Below, piece after piece: positions 1-10,347 of a DNA stretch of 64,000 nucleotides; position 1 is the first letter of the stretch, and each line of letters starts with the position of its first letter. The notes beneath the pieces were generated by a model, which saw only the letters and a program-made list of their open reading frames with translations, was not told the DNA's origin and searched no databases. Both the position numbers and the translations under genes were made by a program. The stretch spans positions 6,562,839-6,626,838 of the forward strand of contig CM022666.1 of assembly GCA_012295275.1 (NCBI GenBank), in the 5' to 3' direction. The DNA comes from Chrysomallon squamiferum. Its lineage: Eukaryota; Mollusca; Gastropoda; Neomphalida; Peltospiridae.

Positions 1-388
1 TGTAGTTAATATTACTAATATATTTCGCTAACTTCTAGAAAGTCCTATTATTAACTACTTTACTACCATCACTGATATTTTTACTACTAACACTGCTAAA
101 CTATTGTTATCACAATTTCTACAATTATTTCCTAACTACTACTAATAACTAAGTGATTACCACTACTACTATCAACAGACCAAATTTTTTTTAGTAACTA
201 CTACTATTTCTTCAATTTTACTACTACAACATTTATTACCAAATCACCTCTTTAACTGAGTACAACTACTCTACTACTACTACTACTACCATTCTACTGC
301 TACTGCTATTACTGCTACTACAACTCTACTACTATTACTCTACTACTACAACTATTACTACTACTACTGCTACTATTTGTCTTCTTAC
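1..388. repeat. CTA/ACT trinucleotide low-complexity tract
   Basis: The first ~390 bases are mostly imperfect runs of ACT/CTA triplets (purest around 265-370). If the flanking TNF-like exon call is right, this lies in the intron that follows its second exon on the minus strand. No coding signal is seen. Confidence 0.7.
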
Positions 389-1462
389 TTTTGTCATATA
401 TTGCGTTCACTTCCATTTGTAGATGAGCCGACGTCTTCACATTGTTTTTATTATTCAGACGATCAGCGACCTCTCTGATCTGCTTAAGTTTCTGTTCTGA
501 AATATATATACATATACACATATATACTGATACATATATAAATACATAGACTCCTATACACATTGTTTGATTTTATCTAAATTCAGATGATTTGCGACCT
601 CTCTGATCTACACACACGCGTCCACACACATACACACTCACATCACTTATATATGTGTACATACATAGACTCGCACATACATACATATTTATAAATACAT
701 ATTTATAAAAACGTTTGTGGATATTTGAATATGTGTGGCTGAGTGTTTGTGTCTGTATCTTTTTTCGGTGTGTGTAGGTTGATGACTTTTCTCCTGTGTG
801 TCTCTGTGTTTATGCGACTTTGTGTTTCTAGGTATGTCTGTGTGTGTGTATATGTGTCGGTGTTAACTTACCACTTTTCTCAGCTTTTGTGTGACTTTCA
901 CTCAGTTTCTAAAAAGAATGTTAATAACCAATTTAAAACTATTCCATAATAATTTTTTATATTTATAAATATATTTTTGCACAATGAATTTCTCCTTTTC
1001 ATAATTATTAAACATATATGATTTTTTTTTCTTTTTTTAATTTCATTTATAATTAACATAACTTTTTAATCTTTCTATGCAGAATTTATCTATTTCTTAA
1101 TTTCGTACCGACAAAACTTTTATTTTAAATTATTATTATTTCTTTTTATTTTCTAATTTATGTATTTTTGGAATTTATTTAGAATTTATAACAGAATTTA
1201 CCTTTTTCATAATTTCACTGATCACTGTTTCTCCATCGTTGTAACAACAATACATGGTATTGTTCCTGGTTCTCTTCGTAGATTTGTCATCACAACAGTT
1301 TTCTCCTGGTTTGCACGAGATTTTCACACACAGTTCCTTGTCAAACAACAAGTTTGTTTCTCTGTTCAGATATTCGTTTAATGTTACAGATGCAATGAAA
1401 CTGATGAGAATGAAGTTTAGTACCATAAGAGAAATGGCAATGACTGGAAGAATTGACTTCAT
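389..1462 (-). CDS. TNF-ligand-like type II membrane protein, N-terminal two exons (partial)
   Basis: Two minus-strand exons are proposed. Exon 1 (1462 down to 1202, 87 codons) starts at the ATG before residues KSILPV. It has an uninterrupted hydrophobic segment at residues ~4-28 after only three residues, as expected for a signal anchor. A luminal part follows with cysteines at 45, 50, 56, 57, 72 and 73 and one N-glycosylation sequon (N67). It ends at AAAAAG/GTAAAT in phase 0. Exon 2 (491 down to 389) begins after a TTTCAGAACAG acceptor and ends at GACAAAA/GTAAG in phase 1; taking the second AG of that NAGNAG-like acceptor keeps phase 0. Exon 2 encodes a charged, possibly coiled stretch leading into KTSAHLQMEV, which resembles the start of a TNF homology domain. 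The rest of the domain would lie beyond the left edge. A longer reading frame runs up from 1462 to a stop near 1526 but has no other ATG. The TNF assignment is inference from layout (short cytosolic end, TM, Cys-rich stalk, SAHL-like motif); an unrelated type II membrane protein is the alternative. Confidence 0.45.
561..611 (-). pseudogene. Partial duplicate of the TNF-like exon 2
   Basis: About 45 bases here repeat 438-482 with few differences (shared core GCGACCTCTCTGATCT). Read on the minus strand after a TGTGTGTAG acceptor-like sequence, it gives IREVANHLN, matching IREVADRLN of the exon at 389-491. It then diverges and stops after about 17 codons. It looks like an exon-fragment duplication; whether it is ever spliced cannot be seen. 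Confidence 0.5.
612..1200. other. Low-complexity AT/TG-rich stretch
   Basis: CA/TA-rich bases (612-700) pass into TG-rich bases (715-860) and then T-rich DNA. Under the proposed model this is intron 1 of the TNF-like gene. No further exon with matching phase was found. Confidence 0.5.
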
Positions 1463-1526
1463 TTTCCTACTTTTCTTTTTGCACTGTATAGTGTATTCTA
1501 TACTCTTACGTATAACAGACACTGGC

Positions 1527-2225
1527 TAGCAAATGTTATTGCCTGTGTTTCTTGTATCAGCCGAGTCGCTTACAAACAGCTGTTTATAAACTATGCTCGG
1601 CTAGAATTACTTTTAAAGATAAAGATATGCACTGGTGATTTTTAAAAGTTGTCCAATGAGCTGCCATTGTTACTGTCGGGTTTTTCCTGGCAGAAACTCA
1701 GTAATGGACAACCGGAAGACATTTGAACTGAACCATGATATAAGTGTTCGTGATTTGCACAAATGTAGGTGTATCTACACATGATTATATAACAGCAATA
1801 TTTAACATACTGTCTATAAAGAATACAAATTATGCTTTATAAAATAAATGTTAAAAACATATCACTGTCAGGTGTACAAGTGAAAAACGAGTTGAAAAAT
1901 GATCCCATTAATTTTACTTGACATTAAAAACTAAAAAAACTAACAAAAAACCCCCCCAAAACAGGCAAATACAGAACAAGACATTTGTACTTTTTTTGAA
2001 GTCAATGTCCAAGTAATTCTCGAGGAAATAAAAATAATGAAAATACTAATCAGATGTTGCCAGTGTCTGAGTCAGACTGCGGTTTCACAACATTGACTCT
2101 CTTGGTATTAATAATATTAACAAAAAGAACTTTTGTATCACCTACTGAACTGAGGTATCGCTGTAGTCTTTATTTAATAACAATGGCAACAACAAACAGT
2201 AATAATTATAATAATGATGATGATA
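1527..2225 (+). repeat. Dispersed repeat, copy A
   Basis: Highly similar along its length to 5270-5940 (copy B). Shared landmarks in the same order: a GTTATTGCCTGTGTTTCTTG start, a TTTATAAA palindrome with CTATGCTCGGCTAG, a GAGCTGCCATTGTTACTGTC segment, AACATACTGTCTATAAAG, and an end at ACAATGGCAACAACAAACAG. The left boundary falls directly upstream of the TNF-like exon 1, so on the minus strand the TTTATAAA (1583-1590) sits ~120 bases before that start codon. About 120 bases around 2054-2190 stay open in the same frame in both copies, but I see no recognisable protein. Confidence 0.8.
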
Positions 2226-2264
2226 AATTTGATAGTAGCAGTAGTAGTGCACTGATTTATGAGT

Positions 2265-2830
2265 TTAATTCGTTCCGTTACCGAGCTCGTAATTCAGTTT
2301 GCTTGTATATTAAATCAATTTTCCCAACTGAAATTAAATTAAAAAAACAACACCCCAAATATCACCCGAATTTTTGTAATGTGGTTTTAAATAACAAAAA
2401 ATGTATTTATAAGAGACAGATATTGCATAAAAACTAAATAAAAGAGAATGTAAAGAAATAAATTGGTTTTGTAAAGTGTATTTATCTTGGAGATCAGACA
2501 AATTATTTTAACGTCTTTGGCTGGAGTTATAGCCTTTATCGACTTCTTCAGCTTCAGTATGGTACATATCGTAGAAGTACTACGCTCGTACTGCCTTGCT
2601 AAGTCGACTACACTCACACCTCGCTCACGTTTCATATGAATTCAAGCTTCAGTTTCATGGATATCATCCGCTGCTTCTTCTCAGCACTGTCCTTTGCACT
2701 CACTTTCTTAGGATCCATGGTTAGAAAAAAGAAATTTGCCGAACTGCTGCACAAAAACACGAGCACAACACAACAGAGATGCTTCCACAACAAGGTAACC
2801 ACGTGATGTAAATCAAGTGCTGTTTTATAT
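2265..2830 (-). mobile_element. Decayed pogo/Tigger-like DNA transposon remnant, copy 1
   Basis: Minus-strand translation from 2718 gives MDPKKVSAKDSAEKKQRM, then a stop and frame change, then KRERGVSVVDLARQYERS, followed by TSTICTILK and ITPAK. This is the N-terminal helix-turn-helix (psq/CENP-B-type) arrangement of Tigger transposases. The catalytic DDE part is absent. The left end (2265-2320, AATTCGTTCC... GCTCGTAATTC) resembles the terminal regions of such elements. It is internally deleted and cannot encode an active transposase. Confidence 0.6.
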
Positions 2831-3049
2831 TAACAGAGACATCAGATTCTCTGAAATATTATGTTCGTATGTGTACAGAGATTTGTTTCCATAATCTATA
2901 AGATACATCAGGAATTTAGCTGTGTCATAACAAAACATCCAACATCAACCATCGTCACCAATCAGACTTTCATTGTCAACCTCATAATCCAAAATTTCAA
3001 TGTCAGCCTCATCGTTCAGAATTTTATTGTTCCTACAAATACTATTAAT

Positions 3050-3410
3050 ATTAGTGCTGCTGCTACTATTATTAACTTTATCATCTTGATCTTCATCATT
3101 ATTATAATTATTATTACTGTTTCCTGTTGTCATTGTTGTTAAATAAAGACTACAGTGATACCTCTGGTCACTAGTTCATTATTTTTATTACTTGGATATT
3201 TACTTTAATGTGTAATTTTGCATTTGACATATTTTTTTTGTTTTTTAAATATCAAGTCAAATTAACGAGAGCATGTTTCAGCTCACTTTTCACTTGTACA
3301 CCAGTCAGTGACATGATTTTAATTTTTATAAAGCAAAATTTGTATATTTTATAGACAGTATGTTAAATACTGCTGTTATATAGATACACATACGTACGTG
3401 CACAGTCACA
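3050..3410 (-). repeat. Inverted partial copy C of the dispersed repeat
   Basis: The reverse complement of this stretch matches the right half of copies A and B: ATATAACAGCA..., CATACTGTCTATAAA, GTGTACAAGTGAAAA, the ATTACTGACATTAAA-like middle, and GTAGTCTTTATTTAACAACA. It is more diverged than A is from B, so it is probably an older insertion in the opposite orientation. Confidence 0.65.
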
Positions 3411-5269
3411 CACACACATCACAATTAAGTTTGAACGATCATCCACTAGTCTCTCACGTTTGATTTGCCGTCTTAATACCCCCGCCTCCCATCCTCCCAA
3501 AAAAACATACAAAAAAACCAAACAACAATAACAATGGTAGGTCGGTGGACAAATTTTAAAAATCACCAGTCCATTCATTATCTTTACGCCTACCCGAGCA
3601 GTGTTCATAAATAGCTGTGACTCAGTCTGAGTGACTGTGAAATGTACACCAAGTGTGGTATCTTATTTCGCTACCTGATTCTGTCACTGTTACCTCTTGT
3701 CCACACGAACACCCTGAAAAACTGATACGCTTTTAAAAATCAATAAATAAAAATAAATAGTTTTTATCTGTCAGGGAATAATCCTAAATTTGAAATTAGA
3801 TAATGTAGAGGTTCTGGATTAAATGTTTGATAATTTATTTCGGATTACACTACTGAAGAGTGATTGAATAAGAAGTAATAAAATACCTGGATAATTGTCA
3901 GTTGTTACGTTTATCTTTCTTTGTATCTTTCATGCATGTACATCACGTGTACTTGGCGTGATCAGGGCAAACCGAACAAAGCCAAAACTTTACATGATCA
4001 CGGTGCACGCTCTCGCCTTTGCGTGTGTGTGTGTGTGTGCGTGTGTATGAGTTACTGAACATCGACAACGGCAATCGTAATATTAATAAGAACTACGACT
4101 GCAACAATACAACAGCAGTAATGAGTGTATGTAGTTTATTTGAGAACATTATGTATAAAGTACACATGTAACATTTAAATATTTTCTTTCTATTATATTC
4201 TAGGTGGTTATCTTCTTTCCTAACAGTAAGGTTATATTACATTTTCTCATAGCTTTTCAAAAAGGTGATTTATAGGATTCGAATAAAAACCACCTGATTC
4301 GCGAAAATTCTAGTTTCTGTTTGTTTTTAATACTTTATTATTATCATCTAAAGGGCAGCAGACTCTAAGCAAATTAAAAAAATTATTTAGATAACGAAAA
4401 TTAAGTAAGAAGGCAATTTATACAGGGTAGTCCAAAAGCAGGTGGACAGTAAATGATAATATTTATTTTGAGATTACATATACAGTTATATTTACTCAAA
4501 AAGTAGGTGGACGTTTAAATAATTTAAATAATTGTAGTTATAAAATTTTAAATAACATAGCACTAACACCATAGTTATAATGAACATCATTGTAATAATA
4601 CAACCCTTATTTTAATTTTTTTGAAAGAATATTCTATTGTTTGTGTAGAATCTCTGTGCACGCATTATTTTTATGTGCGTGCGTGTGTGTGTGTGTGTGT
4701 TCTTGTTTTATTTATTATTTTATTTTTTGAAAGAATGTTATTCACGTGCGAATATCTGCATTTTCTACGTGTCTTTATCTTGGTATTATTTATTACTAAT
4801 AACATTTTTCTTCTTTTGGTCATTGTGTTACAGACTACGTCAAAAGGAATTAAAAGTTGTTACACGAAATGGTACCAATTCGTCCAGTCATTGCCATTTC
4901 TCTTATGAAGCATTTCTCAATCATAAATCTATCTTTTGATAATTAATAATTTTATTATCACTATCATCATCATCATGGTCATTATTACTACTGCTACTAG
5001 TATTATTATATAATCATCATTATTAGTATTATTTTTATTACTAATAGTATTTTACTGATACTTCTACATATGTGGATACCCACACCCACGCATACATGAC
5101 GTTTCAGTTTAAATTACTGTGCAGTCGACACGAAGCGTGTCCAGAAAAAGAACCGACAGTAACAATGATTTTGGCTGCCGTATCTGCCTTTAAGGGACCA
5201 ACAGAAAATTATGCAAAAGAAACATTACTGACATCAAATTTTGTAACGACTAGTTGCTTTGGTACGTAA
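3411..5269. other. Non-coding AT-rich spacer between repeat copies
   Basis: No exon-like segment was found. It contains a short TG run (4024-4050), an AT-rich stretch with ACAGGGTAGTCCAAAAGCAG at 4423-4442 that resembles a mariner-type terminal repeat, and ATT/CAT-rich bases near 4940-5050. The 65-codon frame at 5072-5269 resembles no family I know. Confidence 0.5.
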
Positions 5270-5940
5270 AAAATGTTATTGCCTGTGTTTCTTGTATCAG
5301 CCGAGTGGCTTAGCAAACAGCTATTTATAAACTATGCTCGGCTAGAATTACTTTTAAAGAAAAAGAGATGCACTGGTGATTTTTAAAAGTTATCCTATGA
5401 GCTGCCATTGTTACTGTCAGTTTTTCTCCGACAGAAAATCAATAATGGGTCAGGGATCACCGTTTAAGTGTTTGTGATTTGCACGAATGTAGGTGTATCT
5501 ACATATGACTATATAACAGCAATATTTAACATACTGTCTATAAAGAATACAAATTATGCTTCATAAAATAAATGTTAAAAACATGTCACTGACTGGTGTA
5601 CAAGTGAAAAATGAGTTGAAAAATGCTCCCATTAATTTTACATGACATTAAAAAAATAAAATTAAATAAAATTAAAAAAATCCCCCAAAACAGGGAACAT
5701 TTCTACTTCTTTTGAAGTCAATGTCCAAGTAATTCTTGAGGAAATAAAAATAATGAAAATACTAATCAGATATTGCCAGTGTCTGAGTCAGACTGTGGTT
5801 TCACTGCATTGACTCTCTTGGTATTAATAATATTAACAAAAATAACTTGTGTAGCACCTACTGAACTGAGGTATCACTGTAGTCTTTATTTAATAACAAT
5901 GGCAACAACAAACAGTAATAATTATAATAATGATGAATTA
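5270..5940 (+). repeat. Dispersed repeat, copy B
   Basis: Second copy of the unit at 1527-2225, same orientation, with scattered substitutions and small indels (for example CTGTCGGG versus CTGTCAG, and a shortened segment near 5450). The 5' flank differs from copy A, so the left boundary near 5270 is real. Confidence 0.8.
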
Positions 5941-6116
5941 AATAGTATTAGTAGTAGTAGCAGTAATAATGACGTTGAGATAGTAGTAATAAAAGCAGCA
6001 TTATTATAAACAAAAGTAAAACTATTAATAACAAAAAAAAAAAAAAAAAAATTCTTTAAATGATGATTATTAAATTTTATTTTAATTGTAAACAGTAGTA
6101 GCAGATCATAAAATAA

Positions 6117-6440
6117 TTTTAACGTTTGGCTGGAGTTATAGCCCTTATGATGATAGTGGTAATAAAATTATTATTAATCATAATATTTATGATTCTGAAA
6201 AGAAAAACTATTCCCAGAAAAAAAAAAGGAAAAGAAAAAAGCACAACACAACAGAGATGCTTCCACGGCAAGGTAACCATGTGATGTAAATAAGTGAGAC
6301 ACGGGATACTGGGTGTATGTAGTATTATTTCGTGTGCCATCTAGCAGCGGCGTATCTGAAGCTTACTCGTAACTCGGATTTTGGCTCGTAACTCAAAGCA
6401 AAACCTCGAAACTCGTAAATTGGTGCACTCGTAATTCGTA
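6117..6440 (-). mobile_element. Decayed pogo/Tigger-like DNA transposon remnant, copy 2
   Basis: Shares with copy 1 the segment encoding AITPAK on the minus strand (6120-6146) and the ACAACACAACAGAGATGCTT segment (6244-6263). Most of the helix-turn-helix region is deleted. The right end (6365-6440), with repeated ACTCGTAACTC-type words, looks like a terminal region. Its order relative to repeat copy B is the same as in copy 1 and copy A. Confidence 0.55.
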
Positions 6441-6589
6441 GTACAACACTGTTTATTATTATCTAAAAATATTTTTAATGGCTAAAGAGTGGTTGCAAAT
6501 TTAGCATAAATGAAACGACCGTGAGTTAAAATGCTATACATGCAAAGCCTTCTGTTATTTAAGCTTACATATATTTTTTCTGCATGCTT

Positions 6590-6710
6590 AATAAACACCT
6601 AAATAAAATAAAGAAATGAAAAATAAAATAAAATAAAATAAAGAAATGAAAAATAAAATAAAATAAAAAATAAAAAATGAAAAATAAAATAAAATAAAGT
6701 AAAAAAGAAA
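6590..6710. repeat. AAAAT-type pentanucleotide array
   Basis: Imperfect AAATA/AAAAT repeats interrupted by GAAATGAA. Simple sequence, non-coding. Confidence 0.85.
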
Positions 6711-6879
6711 AGTTATCTTTCAAGTACTTATTCACTTATCAAGTTTTATCCTATTAAATGTATTATCATTTAATGTCTAACCATATATTTTTAAATGACT
6801 AACTCTTCAAAGTGATGATTCTGTGTAACAGAAATGATTAAAAAAAAAAAAAAAAAAAAAAAAGTTACTTCTGACATAC

Positions 6880-9800
6880 ATTTTATTAACACCTTTTCAG
6901 AAATGTACAAAGATACAACTTTATCACCAAACACTTTACAATAAAACAACAAAACACAAATTACAAGTAAGATTCTAACATTCAGATCTTCATCATACAT
7001 TTAGCTAAGGGAGTCTTTTACAATAAATAATAAACCATTTTTTATTTTTTAAATTATATATGTATTTAAAATATTCTAAACACTGAAAGATAGAAAAATG
7101 TTTTCTTTAAAAAAAAAAAAAAAAAAAAAAAAATCTCATCTTTAACCTTCTATGCTTGTTCATGTTAGCTTATGAACCAAAAAAAAAAAAAAACAATAAT
7201 AAATTAATCAGTGCATTTGTTCATATTCTGATACAAAATGAAATGTGCATAATTTTAATGGAACAAACAAGGAAAGGTATACAAGTAATAATTTTTAAAT
7301 GCATGCTTCTGTCACTAACAAATTACTGAAAACTTTAGATAGATCAGTTCAAAGATAATTCCAATAATACAAGAAAACTAAATGTATTTTCTCAGTACAT
7401 TTTAAATAATATATCTATATGTATATACACACACACTTATTTCACATTACTGGAAGTTTCAGAGCTTGAAATGATCTGTTATCAGCATAACTTTTTTTCT
7501 GATTTAAGGATATTGATCCCACATGCTTTCAAAACTGAATTAAGATTTGGAATATCCTGTTTTTAAATATGTATATATAATGAGAGACTGACAGAGAAAG
7601 AAAATACTCTACTTATAGAGATATTAATATCAGAAATATTTCATAAGCAAATGTTGACATGAAATGAAATACTCTGTACTTTAACCTTCTGAGACTCTTT
7701 ATTGAAAATGATTTTTTTTTCTGATATATATAATATTTAAAACATTTTCGAAATAAATATCCAAAGAACAGGATAAAATAGTTTTTTTTTCAGAAAAAAA
7801 GAAAAAAAGAAGACCTACTGATTTAATTACTGTTTTTCTGAAACAATCTTGTTTTTACAAGGCAGGACATTTTTTTTTTTTTTTTTTTTTTTTTTTCACT
7901 CCATTAAATAAACTGTATAAAAGGAATGTTTAGAATCCTTTACAAAGATGTGAGTGGTTTTTACACAAAATGTCTACACATATCACACGAAGAACAAAAT
8001 TTCTCATACACCACATACACCACATTGAAACAGCTCATGCTAAGGTTGGTTTTGGGTGGGTTAATTACTTGTGAACTGACTGGAAAGATCATATTTAAAA
8101 AAAGTAAAATATTTTATACATATTAGGAAATGTAATCAAATGTTTCATATTGCTTGCTTTTTAAAAATATAACTGAAATATGTTATGGAAATTTTTAAAA
8201 AGATTTTAATGCATATAAATATATATATATATATAGTGTTTAGTTCCTCTGATATTAAATATATCTTATGAGAGTCATTAGCAAAAGACTATAGTATTTG
8301 ACACTTTAAAACAATGAAGTGATTTTTCCAAAATGTCTGTCAGCAGAACTAAGTCTATAGCGAAATGAACCAAGGTCTTGCATTTGCCATACACTGCCCC
8401 AAAGGTAAAAGTGTTTCTGCATTTAACATAGTATAATCACAAAAGTCTGAATGGTCACAGGTTTCTTTTGTGTATTTAAATGAATATAATATATACAGGC
8501 ATGTATATTCACTTTAATGTACCGAAGAAATTGATGACCATTCAAAATACATGTATGTATAAATGATCTGATATAGTCTTAGTCTTGAATATGATTTGTA
8601 AATCAGTTACAGTATTAATTTTTTTAAATCTTGGTACAGGTAATAAAAACAGACATATCCATGTAATAATGTTCATTAACTAACAATATCACAACCAAGG
8701 ATCTAAAAATTTATTTTGTTTTTAAATTGTTATGTAATAGTTTAATCATTCTTTCACAACTACAATTGTCTGATTATAATTATAATGTGTTTAGAGAACA
8801 ATCTCAACAAAAAAATATATATATACATAACAACAAACAAAACAAACGAGAACAGAATGACAAAGTTTTAACTCTAAGCTATACACATTCTGTGAATATA
8901 CTGGAATGTACATCCATACTTCTTCATCTGTAATGTACATACTCTGTGCAATATATTTACAACAATAATACAGTGATATAACTACACTCTAGACACTGAA
9001 AATTTCTTCGTTTCAAATAGATCTGTAAATCAAATTATTTATGGACATCAAAGAGTGGTAGTCAACAAAAATCCTAAAAAGAATATTTTAAATATATATC
9101 TACAAATGAGTCTTCTCAAGTACCCAGTACATTCTACCTTTTCTATAAAATAAAGTTAATAATAGCAATACTGTATGAATTAACTGTTATTTGAATTCAT
9201 AGAAGGAAAAAAAAATGTCCTTGAAAAGGTTGTGTTTTTCTCACTTTCCAAAACATGCTGGAAATAACCATCAAAATGTCCAGTTATCTGTTCAAATGAA
9301 ATTTGAAAATAATAAAAGACTTAATTTAAGAGTGAATTTAATAAATAGTTTCTTTATCTGAAAAATCCAAGCTTTACAAAGTGATCTTTCTCTGTATACG
9401 TCATCAAATTCTGCATCCAATAACGAACCTAGCCAAAATCACAATTTCTTTTTTTACTATCAGTCAAAGTGGATACATTCATCATTTCATGGGCCAATCA
9501 GTAAACAGAATATTAGTAAAAAAAAAAAACTATGAAGTTATTGGAAAACAGTTTCATTTCTAAAAACAGAAAACAGAAAATATCAATATTATGATAGGTG
9601 GAAACAACATATGCTTTTCTATTTATGGAAATTAAACATTTTAGAAACATTTCGTTTTTACTGATATAAAATCTAGCTTGGCACAACTTGCTGTTGCCAA
9701 TGATTATCACCTTTATGTACAAAATTTTGAAACCAAAGACATTTCAATTTTTTTTGGTTTTTTTAAATGCACTAACAAAAAATAATAAAAAATAAAAAAT

Positions 9801-9908
9801 AAGAAAGAAAGAAAGAAAGCAGAGAGAGAGAAACAAAAAGAAATGTTAAATGAAAAAATGTATTCTGCATCAGTTAATTATGAAATATTTAATGTAATTA
9901 ATTAATAA
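6880..9908 (-). other. ATP6AP2: Probable long 3' UTR of ATP6AP2
   Basis: This AT-rich stretch follows the ATP6AP2 stop codon on the minus strand and has no long GA/CT array and no exon. Minus-strand AATAAA hexamers occur at 8715-8710, 7703-7698 and 6887-6882; the last is followed on that strand by a T-run (plus-strand poly(A) at 6841-6863) that could serve as a downstream element. The true 3' end cannot be fixed from sequence alone. Poly(T)/poly(A) tracts at 7109-7132 and 7870-7896 lie inside. Confidence 0.4.
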
Positions 9909-10312
9909 CTAGTCTTTCTTCAGACGGGGACTTGTCATGCGGTAGATGATGCTCTCCCTTCCTGGATCCATGTACCAGATTCCATAGGCAACAGCGTACA
10001 CAGCAACAGCCAGGAGAATCATTAACCAGAGGACGATGTTGAAGACAGGGGCAAATAAATCTGTATAGTTTTCGGCAAGGTTTTGAGGCAGACTTTGTGT
10101 CTAAGATTTAAATAATAAAAAAAAAAAAAAAAAAAAAACAATATAGTACATGTAAAGAATACTGTGAAATAAAATTTAAAAAAAATCTATTTAATGATAA
10201 TTTTAATTATGTTTCACTTGGTTAGTTAAATTATTCTGTTCATAATTAGGTAAAAGCTTTAAATCAGGTTCTGGGAATGAAATTATTTTAATAATAATAA
10301 TAATAATAATAA

Positions 10313-10347
<35 letters not shown>

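Noticed and set aside
2054-2437. 127-codon plus-strand frame, partly conserved in copy B
   Set aside because: The conserved part is short, ends in simple AAT-derived residues, and lies in a dispersed repeat with no recognisable domain.
5072-5269. 65-codon frame between repeats
   Set aside because: No splice sites, promoter or family resemblance; the length is within chance.
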